A stretch of DNA of 64,000 bases from Anabaena lutea FACHB-196 (GTDB taxonomy: Bacteria > Cyanobacteriota > Cyanobacteriia > Cyanobacteriales > Nostocaceae): positions 1 to 64,000 of the forward strand of contig NZ_JACJST010000018.1 in NCBI RefSeq assembly GCF_014698305.1, read 5' to 3'. The position numbers and the translations under genes were made by a program. The notes under the pieces were generated by a model. That model saw only the letters and a list, made by a program, of their open reading frames with translations, did no database searches and was not told the origin of the DNA. Shown here one piece after another: positions 9,395-16,962 of this stretch; the stretch's first letter is position 1; each line of letters opens with the position of its first letter.

Positions 9395-10363
9395 ATGCAA
9401 AAAGTTCCTGTGTCGTTGTGGACGCTGTTAGCTGGGATGATAATTTCCCCTATCAGCATCTGGATTGGTCAAAATCATCATCTACTACCGGTACAAGCAT
9501 CGCAACAAGCGCCTTTGGTAGACGGATTTTTCAATATCATGTTTACCATTGCTGTTGCTTTATTTTTAGTAGTAGAAGGAACGATTCTAATTTTCTTGTT
9601 TATGTATCGTCGCCGTCCAGGAGATAATGGTGATGGTACACCTGTAGAAGGTAACTTAGCCTTAGAAATTTTTTGGACAGCAGTTCCTACTGTAATTGTG
9701 ATTGCTTTGGGTATCTACAGTGTGGATATTTATAACCAAATGGGAGGCTTAGAACCAGGAAGTCATCCTCATGGACAGATGGCTCATGTTTCCGGTAGTG
9801 CAATGGCTGCTACCATGAATGATGGTTCTGAGGCTGTAACTGCTGGGATTGGTATTGGTGCAAGTCCCCAAACTCAAGGTAAACCAGCGGATTTGGTTGT
9901 TGATGTGAAAGGGATTCAGTTTGCTTGGTTATTTAACTATCCCGAAACTGGTATTGCTGCTGGTGAATTACACGTTCCTGTTGGTGCTGATGTGCAGTTG
10001 AATTTATCAGCAGATGATGTAATTCATTCGTTCTGGGTTCCCCAATTTCGTCTCAAACAAGATGCACTTCCTGGTATCCCTACAGAATTACGTTTTGTCG
10101 CTACCAAACCAGGTACTTATCCGATAGTTTGTGCGGAATTGTGTGGTGGTTATCACGGTTCCATGCGATCGCAAGTGATAGTCCACACCCAAGAAGATTT
10201 TGATAGCTGGTTGACAGAAAACCAGTTAGCACAACAGCAAGGACAACCTCAAGTTGTGGCTGTAAATCCAGCTAATTTATCTACTTCTGAATTTCTTACG
10301 CCATACATAAATGATATGGGAGTGAGTGCAGAAGCTATTAAGTCATTAGCTATTAGTCATTAG
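9395..10363 (+). CDS. coxB: Cytochrome c oxidase subunit II (heterocyst-type Cox2)
   Basis: A 322-residue membrane-anchored subunit that takes electrons from cytochrome c or plastocyanin through the CuA centre. Two N-terminal hydrophobic helices (about residues 8-25 and 45-70) are followed by a second anchor (about 85-108) and a periplasmic/lumenal cupredoxin domain. CuA ligands are visible: the His in DVIHSFW and the block CAELCGGYHGSM (two Cys, one His, one Met). It is the first gene of coxB-coxA-coxC. In heterocystous cyanobacteria such an operon beside patB/cnfR encodes a heterocyst-specific oxidase that removes O2. The last residues AISH and the stop codon are read from a short tandem repeat that has reached the gene end. 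Confidence 0.95.
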   Translation: MQKVPVSLWTLLAGMIISPISIWIGQNHHLLPVQASQQAPLVDGFFNIMFTIAVALFLVVEGTILIFLFMYRRRPGDNGDGTPVEGNLALEIFWTAVPTVIVIALGIYSVDIYNQMGGLEPGSHPHGQMAHVSGSAMAATMNDGSEAVTAGIGIGASPQTQGKPADLVVDVKGIQFAWLFNYPETGIAAGELHVPVGADVQLNLSADDVIHSFWVPQFRLKQDALPGIPTELRFVATKPGTYPIVCAELCGGYHGSMRSQVIVHTQEDFDSWLTENQLAQQQGQPQVVAVNPANLSTSEFLTPYINDMGVSAEAIKSLAISH

Positions 10364-10393
10364 TTATTAGTCATTGGTCATTAGTTATTATTA
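10354..10393. repeat. ttagtcat/ttattagt short repeats at coxB end
   Basis: Iterations of attagt-cattagtt type run through the last codons and stop of coxB and about 30 bp beyond it. They belong to the same class of short tandem repeats seen at 2743, 3955, 13037, 59683 and 61829. Confidence 0.6.
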
Positions 10394-10461
10394 CCTGATA
10401 ACTGACCACTGATAACTGAAAATCCCTAATCCAAAATCTAAAATCTAAAATCCAAAATCGG

Positions 10462-12105
10462 ATGACACAGTTAGAATTTCCACCAAATACGCCACACACA
10501 CACCCTACAGCGTGGAAATGGCGAGATTATTTCACTTTTAATATTGATCACAAGGTGATTGGGATTCAATATTTGGTGACAGCGTTTGCATTTTATCTGA
10601 TCGGTGGGTTGATGGCGATCGCACTTCGCACCGAGTTAGCCACCGCAGATTCCGATTTTCTTGATCCTAATCTGTACAACGCCTTCATGACCAATCACGG
10701 GACGATCATGATCTTCCTGTGGATTGTCCCCAGTGCAATTGGGGGATTTGGTAACTATCTAGTCCCGTTGATGGTGGGTGCTAGAGATATGGCGTTTCCC
10801 AAATTAAATGCGATCGCATTTTGGTTAAACCCACCCGCTGGTTTACTGTTGTTACTCAGTTTTATTTTTGGTGGTTCCCAATCAGGTTGGACTGCTTACC
10901 CACCTTTAAGCTTAGTTACAGCACCTATCGCGCAAACCATGTGGATTTTAGCGATCGTGTTAGTGGGAACTTCCTCAATTTTGGGTTCACTCAACTTTGT
11001 CATCACCATTTTGTTGATGAAAGTTCCCAGCATGAAATGGGATCAAGTTCCCCTATTTTGCTGGGCAATTTTAGCAACTTCCGTCCTCGCACTTGTATCT
11101 ACACCAGTATTAGCAGCAGGTTTAATTCTGCTGTTGTTTGATATTAACTTTGGTACTTCCTTCTTCAAACCAGATGCAGGTGGTAACATCGTTATTTACC
11201 AACATTTATTCTGGTTTTATTCTCATCCGGCGGTTTATTTGATGATTCTGCCGATTTTCGGGATTATGTCGGAAGTAATTCCCACCCATGCGCGCAAATC
11301 GATTTTTGGTTATAAAGCGATCGCATTTTCCACAGTTGCTATTTGCGTCGTCGGTTTATTCGTCTGGGTTCACCATATGTTCACCAGTGGCACACCCGGT
11401 TGGATGCGGATGTTCTTCACCATTTCTACCCTCATAGTTGCAGTTCCCACCGGTGTCAAAATCTTCGGATGGGTTGCAACCCTTTGGGGAGGCAAGATTC
11501 GCTTCACCAGCGCCATGCTATTTGCGATCGGCTTACTTTCCATGTTCGTCATGGGTGGATTAAGCGGCGTAACAATGGGAACAGCACCCTTTGATGTTCA
11601 CGTCCACGACACCTATTATGTAGTCGCACATTTCCACTACGTTCTCTTTGGTGGTTCCGTCTTTGGTATTTACGCAGGTATATATCACTGGTTCCCCAAA
11701 ATGACCGGCAGAATGATGAACGAAACCTGGGGAAGAATTCACTTTGTCCTCACTTTAATCGGTACTAACTTGACATTCCTACCCATGCACAAACTGGGTT
11801 TACAAGGAATGCCCCGCCGAGTTGCCATGTATGACCCCCAATTTGTCAGCTTAAACCAGCTTTGCACCATTGGCGCATTCATTTTGGGTATTTCTGTGAT
11901 TCCCTTCGCTTACAACGCCATTACCAGTTGGAAAAAAGGAGAACTCGCAGGTGATAATCCCTGGGAAAGTCTGACTTTGGAATGGACAACCAGTTCACCT
12001 CCAATTATCGAAAACTGGGAAGTTTTACCTGTTGTTACTCATGGCCCTTATGACTACGGTCATATTCATGATGAATCTTCATCGGTGACTGAGGCTGTCA
12101 GTTAA
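10462..12105 (+). CDS. coxA: Cytochrome c oxidase subunit I
   Basis: A 547-residue, about 12-helix haem-copper oxidase subunit in which O2 is reduced to water with proton pumping. Visible ligands are the haem a His in TNHGTIMIF, the CuB His and cross-linked Tyr in SHPAVY, the CuB pair in VHHMFTSG, and the haem a/a3 histidines in HDTYYVVAHFHYVLFGG. The N- and C-termini are cytoplasmic, and the C-terminal tail is acidic and His-rich. It lies 98 bp after coxB in the same operon and is separated from coxC by an unusual 336-bp gap with a tandem duplication. HIP1 octamers are frequent within the gene. Length and motifs are complete. Confidence 0.97.
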   Translation: MTQLEFPPNTPHTHPTAWKWRDYFTFNIDHKVIGIQYLVTAFAFYLIGGLMAIALRTELATADSDFLDPNLYNAFMTNHGTIMIFLWIVPSAIGGFGNYLVPLMVGARDMAFPKLNAIAFWLNPPAGLLLLLSFIFGGSQSGWTAYPPLSLVTAPIAQTMWILAIVLVGTSSILGSLNFVITILLMKVPSMKWDQVPLFCWAILATSVLALVSTPVLAAGLILLLFDINFGTSFFKPDAGGNIVIYQHLFWFYSHPAVYLMILPIFGIMSEVIPTHARKSIFGYKAIAFSTVAICVVGLFVWVHHMFTSGTPGWMRMFFTISTLIVAVPTGVKIFGWVATLWGGKIRFTSAMLFAIGLLSMFVMGGLSGVTMGTAPFDVHVHDTYYVVAHFHYVLFGGSVFGIYAGIYHWFPKMTGRMMNETWGRIHFVLTLIGTNLTFLPMHKLGLQGMPRRVAMYDPQFVSLNQLCTIGAFILGISVIPFAYNAITSWKKGELAGDNPWESLTLEWTTSSPPIIENWEVLPVVTHGPYDYGHIHDESSSVTEAVS

Positions 12106-12132
12106 AACGCAGACATTGACATAGTTTACTCA

Positions 12133-12462
12133 CTAATAGCAAAAGTCGGTTAAAACCGACTAACAAATCCGGTTTTCAGTCCGTTTTAACGGACTTGGGC
12201 TATTAGACTGGGAATTTATTCCCAGGCGGGTGAGACAGCTAATAGAGAAATGAATAGTAGGTAAATAGCATGACTGCAATTACAACCAGTACTCAAGTAC
12301 AAGGCTAATAGCAAAAGTCGGTTAAAACCGACTAACAAATCCGGTTTTCAGTCCGTTTTAACGGACTTGGGCTATTAGACTGGGAATTCATTCCCAGGCG
12401 GGTGAGACAGCTAATAGAGAAATGAATAGTAGGTAAATGAAATGACTGCAATTACAACCAGT
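12133..12462. repeat. 172-bp tandem duplication that includes the coxC start
   Basis: Two 158-bp copies (12133-12290 and 12305-12462) differ at about four positions and are separated by 14 bp. Each contains three palindromes: gtcggttaaaaccgac (12145-12160), agtccgttttaacggact (12178-12195) and ctgggaatttattcccag (12208-12225). The first 137 bases look like a small palindromic intergenic element. The last 21 bases of each copy are the first seven codons of coxC, so the duplication has an endpoint inside the gene. Confidence 0.9.
12270..12308 (+). pseudogene. Duplicated coxC start: 12-codon minigene
   Basis: The upstream copy of the duplication has its own ATG with the same upstream sequence as coxC. 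It reads MTAITTSTQVQG and then TAA. The first seven residues equal those of CoxC; after that the reading frame leaves the duplicated part and stops in the next repeat copy. It is either a dead fragment or a translated leader peptide ahead of coxC. Confidence 0.7.
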
Positions 12463-13038
12463 GAACATCACGAAGCTGGACACGAAGAACATCAAGATTT
12501 GCGAGTTTGGGGACTGTTGACTTTTCTGGTTTCTGAATCTTTGATGTTTGGGGGATTTTTTGCCACCTATTTGTTTTTTCGAGGTACTACCGCAGTTTGG
12601 CCACCAGAAGGAACTGAGGTAGAATTATTTATCCCTACAATTAACACTATCATTCTTGTTTCTAGCAGTTTTGTCATTCACTTTGGTGATATGGCAATTA
12701 AAAGAAATAGTGTAGGTTGGATGCGGTTTTGGTATTTCATTACCGCAATTATGGGTGCTGTATTCCTAGGTGGTCAGGTTTATGAATACATGAACTTGGG
12801 ATACGGTCTAACCACCAATGTTTTCGCCAATTGCTTTTATTTAATGACTGGGTTCCACGGTTTACACGTCTTTATCGGACTGTTGTTAATCTTGGGTGTG
12901 TTATGGCGTTCTTTACGTCGTGATCATTATTCTGCCACCAAACACACTGGCATCGAAATGGCAGAAATTTACTGGCACTTTGTTGATATTATTTGGATTG
13001 TTCTCTTCACTTTGGTTTACATTCTTAACGCTTTGTAA
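12442..13038 (+). CDS. coxC: Cytochrome c oxidase subunit III
   Basis: A 198-residue integral membrane protein with five predicted helices, the short form of subunit III found in cyanobacteria. Conserved features are ESLMFGGFFATYLFFR in helix 1, GFHGLHVFIG near residues 138-147 and EIYWHFVDIIWI near residues 175-186. It stabilises the oxidase core next to CoxA. The N-terminal leader MTAITTSEHHEAGHEEH is His/Glu-rich. It is the last gene of the cox operon; its ribosome-binding region and first seven codons are duplicated 172 bp upstream, so translation could start at two places on the mRNA. After the stop come ttggtaa repeats (13037-13070). Confidence 0.95.
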   Translation: MTAITTSEHHEAGHEEHQDLRVWGLLTFLVSESLMFGGFFATYLFFRGTTAVWPPEGTEVELFIPTINTIILVSSSFVIHFGDMAIKRNSVGWMRFWYFITAIMGAVFLGGQVYEYMNLGYGLTTNVFANCFYLMTGFHGLHVFIGLLLILGVLWRSLRRDHYSATKHTGIEMAEIYWHFVDIIWIVLFTLVYILNAL

Positions 13039-13071
13039 ATTGGTAATTGGTAATTGGTAATTGGTAATTAC
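13037..13071. repeat. ttggtaa tandem heptamers after coxC
   Basis: About four to five copies of the heptamer aattggt directly follow the coxC stop codon. They are the same STRR class as elsewhere in the window. Confidence 0.75.
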
Positions 13072-13102
13072 AATCCTTTTACCTCTTATCAATTTTCTAA
13101 TC

Positions 13103-13351
13103 TTAAAATAAAGATTCTAAATCTTGGCGACCGTTCACAACAATGATGTAACTATTAAGATGAATGCCACGCATTCCCTGTCTTATATACTCATAACTAC
13201 GCCCCATATTGGGAAAATAGAGTAAATTGTCACATTTTTTTGTGAACTCTTTAAAAACCGTTTCTCCAGCCTCAATATTTCTGGTTAAAAAATATTCTGA
13301 AATGCTGTCTAAATCTCGAATTGCTTGGGGCGAAATTAAACATTGATTCAT
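13103..13351 (-). pseudogene. ParE/RelE-type toxin with internal deletion
   Basis: An 82-residue ParE-like protein. The N-terminal part (ISPQAIRDLDSISEYF, then FPNMGRSYEYI and MRGIHLNSYIIV) matches the ParE toxin fold. The core should continue with about 12 residues of the type YRV-DGIEILR before the ending VNGRQDLESLF; here YIIV runs directly into VNGRQDLESLF. This is an in-frame loss of the penultimate strand, so the toxin is probably inactive. In another frame just upstream, a short reading KFRHAREANT-stop overlaps the toxin ATG by four bases, as antitoxin genes often do. It may be the last trace of a ParD-type partner, the rest having been replaced by the Uma2 gene. Confidence 0.65.
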
Positions 13352-13390
13352 GTATTCGCCTCACGAGCATGACGAAACTTTGCCTTTATG

Positions 13391-13957
13391 TTAATCAAAA
13401 ATTTGCGATGCTTGTAATTTGATTTCATTAAATTGTGGAGAAATAACTAAATCATCACCAGAAAAAATACCAATTTCATTATAAGTTTTATCAATTAATT
13501 CTAAAACTAATATGCTTTTAGTTTGCGGGTCAATAATCCAATATTCAGGAATACCACAATCTTGGTATTGTAACCGCTTGGCGATGAAATCCCTATCTCT
13601 TTGTAATTCCCCAGGGCTAACAACTTCAACAACTAACAAAGGTGGTAACATTGAGAGGCGAATCGTGTTACGGCTTGCTAATTGTTGAATATGCTCTTCT
13701 CGAATAATAGTCAGATCAGGATAACGGTTTCTTGGTTCTCCTCTTACTTCCAATTCCAAACCATGTCCCCGCACTCTTTTATAGCCTAAGAGTGAAACGA
13801 ATTGAATTAATAAAAATGTGGCAATCTGCACATTAATCCCTGATTCTGGTGGCATTTCAATTAACTCTCCATTAAACAATTCATACAAGTTATCAGTGCC
13901 ATCATCATAAGATAAATATTCTTCAAAACTTGCAAATCTATGTTTAGTTCGTACCAT
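13391..13957 (-). CDS. Uma2-family (DUF820) putative nuclease
   Basis: A 188-residue Uma2/DUF820 protein with the restriction-endonuclease-like fold. Visible elements are ELFNGELIEMPPES near residues 26-39, the catalytic Asp in RYPDLTII near residue 80, the VVEVVSP strand near residues 109-115 that carries the Glu of PD-(D/E)xK, and EYWIIDP further on. Members occur in dozens of copies in cyanobacteria and are often linked to mobile or toxin-antitoxin material. Their role is not settled. It lies 39 bp upstream of the decayed ParE gene on the same strand. Confidence 0.85.
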   Translation of the reverse strand: MVRTKHRFASFEEYLSYDDGTDNLYELFNGELIEMPPESGINVQIATFLLIQFVSLLGYKRVRGHGLELEVRGEPRNRYPDLTIIREEHIQQLASRNTIRLSMLPPLLVVEVVSPGELQRDRDFIAKRLQYQDCGIPEYWIIDPQTKSILVLELIDKTYNEIGIFSGDDLVISPQFNEIKLQASQIFD

Positions 13958-14312
13958 GACATTTACTCCATGATTACTGATGGTTTAATTTTAACATTAT
14001 TTACAAGTATTAAAACATCATCCAATCGCATCCTGTAAATCCTCAAATCCTGGATATCCTGATTCTGACAATTAGCCGCAATTTTGCTATAATTATAATA
14101 CTTGCTACGTAATCGGTGACAGCATAATGATTACCACTGTTGAGCGTCGTTATAGTTTAGATGAATATCGCGCCATTGAAGAAAAAGCTGAAGGACGCAA
14201 CGAAGAATAAGATAGCAGTTTTTTACGAATGTGCAACAATTTAGCACCTTTGTTTTATCCACCCACCTAACTCTACTCTAAAGAGTAAACAATCAAAAAG
14301 AGGATAATTCAA
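13958..14312. other. Gap with a Uma2 fragment and repeat
   Basis: A 355-bp region between two divergently oriented genes. It holds one arm of the direct repeat described at 14045 and a 28-codon Uma2 start fragment (separate entries). agagg at about 14299-14303 is a good ribosome-binding site for the gene at 14313. Confidence 0.6.
14127..14210 (+). pseudogene. Truncated start of a Uma2 gene
   Basis: A 27-codon frame reads MITTVERRYSLDEYRAIEEK and then AEGRNEE-stop. This is the usual N-terminus of Uma2 proteins (compare TPEEYLELEEKALYKSEYRDGEI in the intact gene at 55096). The expected YRDGEIVPM continuation and the whole nuclease domain are missing, so it is a remnant. Confidence 0.7.
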
Positions 14313-14582
14313 ATGAATACAAAATATCACGTTAAACTGATTCAAGAAGGAAACACCCAAACATTAACAATTCCTCCCGAATTAAGTTTATCAACAACAG
14401 AAGTCATCATCCGAGAAGAAGACGGAAAATTAATTATTGAACCCTACAAGAAAAAATCTCTACTGGAAATCTTTGCTACATTAGACGACATCGAAGAAGA
14501 CTTTCCCGATGTGGATGCAGGATTATTACCCTTAGATGATATTCAACATCAGGATTTACAGGATGGTATTATTTGTGTGTAA
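14313..14582 (+). CDS. AbrB/VapB-type antitoxin-like protein, orphan
   Basis: An 89-residue protein whose first 45 residues look like an AbrB/MazE/VapB DNA-binding hairpin: KLIQEGNTQTLTIPPEL, then EVIIREEDGKLIIEP. The acidic C-terminal half (LLEIFATLDDIEEDFPDVD) is like the toxin-wrapping tail of VapB antitoxins. No PIN or other toxin gene follows; the next frame starts 181 bp later and is unrelated. It is therefore an orphan antitoxin or a standalone regulator. The ribosome-binding site agagg is about 10 bp before the ATG. Confidence 0.75.
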   Translation: MNTKYHVKLIQEGNTQTLTIPPELSLSTTEVIIREEDGKLIIEPYKKKSLLEIFATLDDIEEDFPDVDAGLLPLDDIQHQDLQDGIICV

Positions 14583-14763
14583 GTTATGATTTTGGTTAAC
14601 TATTTATTATTTTTCAAGATAGATATTGAGATAATCTAAAATTTACAGAATTACGTCTAGTGTATGTTCTAAAATAAATTAGATTGGTAATTGGTAAATT
14701 ACATCCTGAAAATCCTTAAATCCTGGATATCCTGATTCAGACAATTTACTATGTTTAAATATT

Positions 14764-15249
14764 ATGCAACCTAACCAAAACAAATTCTCATGGTTTGATG
14801 TAGCAGATGATGTAAAGGAATTATTGATATTAGCAGCACAGACTTGGGAAAATACAGAAATCTCAGAAAAGTATATGCAACAAGCTTTAGCTAAAACTCA
14901 GGGAAATACAGATGTTTTAGTAGCAGCTTATAGATATTTTTACTACAAAAATAATTATCCTCTAGCACTGACAACAGCAGAGCAATTAATTGCTAAAATT
15001 AAAGAAATAGAAAAGTTACCTGATAATTGGGAAGACCTAAAATCCATCTTAGTGCAGCGACACGAAGAACCACAAATCAGATTGTACTTGAATGCTTATG
15101 CTGCTTCTGGATTGGTATTAGCTAAACTCGGAGATTTAGAGCAAGCCAAGGAAATCAGTACCAGAATTAAAGGTATTGATGAAAAAAATGATTTTGGTGC
15201 TGGCATTCTTCTGGATATTTTAACCTGTCCACCAGAAGAAGATGATTAA
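14764..15249 (+). CDS. TPR-like helical protein of unknown function
   Basis: A 161-residue soluble, acidic, all-helical protein. The helix pattern (WENTEISEKYMQQALAKTQGNTDVLVAAYRYFYYKNNYPLALTTAEQLI, given here only as the positions 27-75) resembles degenerate tetratricopeptide repeats, with another pair at about residues 108-145 (NAYAASGLVLAKLGDLEQAK). I do not recognise a named family. It is upstream of and on the same strand as the cupin and the nitrogenase-associated protein; the gap to the cupin is 228 bp. A role with those genes is inferred from context only. Confidence 0.75.
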   Translation: MQPNQNKFSWFDVADDVKELLILAAQTWENTEISEKYMQQALAKTQGNTDVLVAAYRYFYYKNNYPLALTTAEQLIAKIKEIEKLPDNWEDLKSILVQRHEEPQIRLYLNAYAASGLVLAKLGDLEQAKEISTRIKGIDEKNDFGAGILLDILTCPPEEDD

Positions 15250-15477
15250 AATAATTCGTAATTTGTAATTGTCAAAAACTATTACCTAGTCCCCAATCAC
15301 CATGAATAATTGGTTTTACACCCAAATCTCTGATCACACACTCTCAACATCTAGTAACAATAATGTTATCTTACCCATGCTTCCTTCATCTCCTGTGACT
15401 CCTATAACTAAGATGCCTCAAACCAATCCTCCCATGCTTTTCTTACCCAAATATTCCTAATTGATAGGATAGAAATT

Positions 15478-16089
15478 ATGCAAGGTAAGGATTGGTTTGT
15501 AGCTGGAGATGGAGAGCATCAAATCTGTAAATCAGCGAGAATATGGGATTTATTGCGTGATAATTATCGCCTATATCGGTTTCTGACAGAGGTAGAAGAT
15601 GTTCTCAATAATGTTGAGGATGAATCAACTCGTCTCCCTGAAATTAGAATGCTGGTAAGGCGATTAATTATAAATTCTTATTGGGTAAACAGTCAATTTT
15701 TAGAACCTGATAGTAAAACGGGAACATCAGTTTTACTGTTATATGATGAATTAGGATTTCCCTTAACCGTGCAAACAGTCACATTTGCACCGGGGACAAT
15801 TTCCAATATTCATAATCATGGAACATGGGGAGTAGTAGCAGTCTTAAAAGGTGAGGAAAAAAATACATTTTGGCGGCGTAGTTCTCATCCAGAGTTTCCT
15901 GATCAAATTGAAAAAACCGGAGAAATAAATTTATTTCCAGGTGATATTATCAGTTTTACACCTGATACAATACATTGCGTGCAAGCTGTGGGAGAAGAAC
16001 CGACAGTCACATTGAATATATATGGAGAAACCGACCCCAAAAAGAGATTTGAATTTGATATCATTAACCACATTGCTAAAAAATTTTAA
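15478..16089 (+). CDS. Cysteine-dioxygenase-like cupin protein
   Basis: A 203-residue protein of the cysteine dioxygenase type (cupin fold). The iron-binding motif is IHNHGTWGVVAVLKGEE near residues 117-133 (two His, Gly-rich turn, Glu), with the third His in PDTIHCVQAV near residue 165. True cysteine dioxygenases oxidise the Cys thiol to sulphinate using O2. Bacterial members also include 3-mercaptopropionate dioxygenases and uncharacterised enzymes, so the substrate is open. It precedes the ArsC-like nitrogenase-associated protein by 186 bp on the same strand, and cysK is close by, which suggests a sulphur or cysteine theme. It has no signal peptide. Confidence 0.8.
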   Translation: MQGKDWFVAGDGEHQICKSARIWDLLRDNYRLYRFLTEVEDVLNNVEDESTRLPEIRMLVRRLIINSYWVNSQFLEPDSKTGTSVLLLYDELGFPLTVQTVTFAPGTISNIHNHGTWGVVAVLKGEEKNTFWRRSSHPEFPDQIEKTGEINLFPGDIISFTPDTIHCVQAVGEEPTVTLNIYGETDPKKRFEFDIINHIAKKF

Positions 16090-16275
16090 ATGTAGTGGCA
16101 AAAACAGAAAAAACTGATTATTGTGATAAATAGGTAAGAACTGATAGGTAAAAAAATCCTGAATATTTACCTATAAATCAAATCCATCATCTTTCATCTG
16201 CGTTTATCTGCGTTTATCTGCGGTTAATTATTTCCTATCCAGAAATTGAACCAGAACACTATAGGAGAAATACCA

Positions 16276-16767
16276 ATGGCCAGAGTAATTTTCTATGAAA
16301 AACCAGGCTGTAAAGGTGGTACAAAGCAAAAAGTTTTGCTGACAGCCGCAGGTCATGAGGTAGTAACATACAGTCTATTAACAGAACCTTGGACAGCAGA
16401 AAGATTGCGTTCATTTTTTGGAAATCGCCCTGTAGTCGAATGGTTCAACAAAGCCGCACCGAGGGTAAAATCAGGAGAGGTTAACCCTGAGAAAATCGAC
16501 GGTGACACCGCTTTATTAATGATGCTCAGAGATCCTTTATTAATTCGTCGTCCTTTACTGGAAGTAGGAGATAGACGTGAAGTAGGCTTTGATGTCGAGC
16601 AAATCGACGCATGGATAGGCTTAAAAGCTGTCGATAACTCTTTAAAGGAAATTAGCGAAAGCCTAATGCAGCAGAACCTCCAAGGTTGTTCTCATGGTCA
16701 TAATCATGAACACAATCACGGTGAAGGTGGTTGTAAACATCACGGAAAAGAACAACACCAGCATTAG
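16276..16767 (+). CDS. ArsC-like nitrogenase-associated protein with His-rich tail
   Basis: A 163-residue protein. Residues 1-115 have the ArsC/Spx-like thioredoxin fold of the nitrogenase-associated protein family: MARVIFYEKPGCKGGTKQK with a single Cys where ArsC has its catalytic Cys, then DPLLIRRPLLEVGDRREVGF. Residues 134-163 are a metal-binding tail with nine His and two Cys (CSHGHNHEHNHGE and CKHHGKEQHQH). I chose the ATG at 16276 because aggaga lies about 8 bp before it and the family starts there; a TTG at 16246 would add ten residues without support. The family is found beside nif genes in other diazotrophs. The tail suggests Ni, Zn or Fe binding. A hairpin terminator follows the gene. 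Confidence 0.85.
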   Translation: MARVIFYEKPGCKGGTKQKVLLTAAGHEVVTYSLLTEPWTAERLRSFFGNRPVVEWFNKAAPRVKSGEVNPEKIDGDTALLMMLRDPLLIRRPLLEVGDRREVGFDVEQIDAWIGLKAVDNSLKEISESLMQQNLQGCSHGHNHEHNHGEGGCKHHGKEQHQH

Positions 16768-16785
16768 ATATTTTAATATTCAGTC

Positions 16786-16828
16786 AATCCTGATTCTGAG
16801 GATGAAAAATTTCAGAATCAGGATTTTT
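16786..16828. terminator. Terminator hairpin between convergent genes
   Basis: The perfect 14-bp arms aatcctgattctga (16786-16799) and tcagaatcaggatt (16812-16825) have a 12-nt loop and a five-T run ending at 16828. It lies 19 bp after the nitrogenase-associated protein and before the convergent cysK end, so it can stop plus-strand transcription. The arms also belong to the aatcctgattctga repeat family seen at 14045 and 14718. Confidence 0.7.
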
Positions 16829-16962
16829 AGGATTAAAGGATTTACAGGATGAATCAGAATAATCCTCAATCTTGCAAATCTTCAAATTTTGTAGATCCTG
16901 ATTATGTGAGCGTTTCAATACCCAACCTAAAAAATACTAAGAATTTGGGTCAATAAATTAAC

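Larger units (their letters stand above)
14045..14747. repeat. Direct repeats bracketing the VapB-like gene
   Basis: Two 30-bp copies at 14045-14074 and 14718-14747 share aaatcctggatatcctgatt and the following cagacaatt-type tail with about two differences. Between them lie the Uma2 fragment and the antitoxin-like gene at 14313. Related words recur at 16786-16890. Confidence 0.7.
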
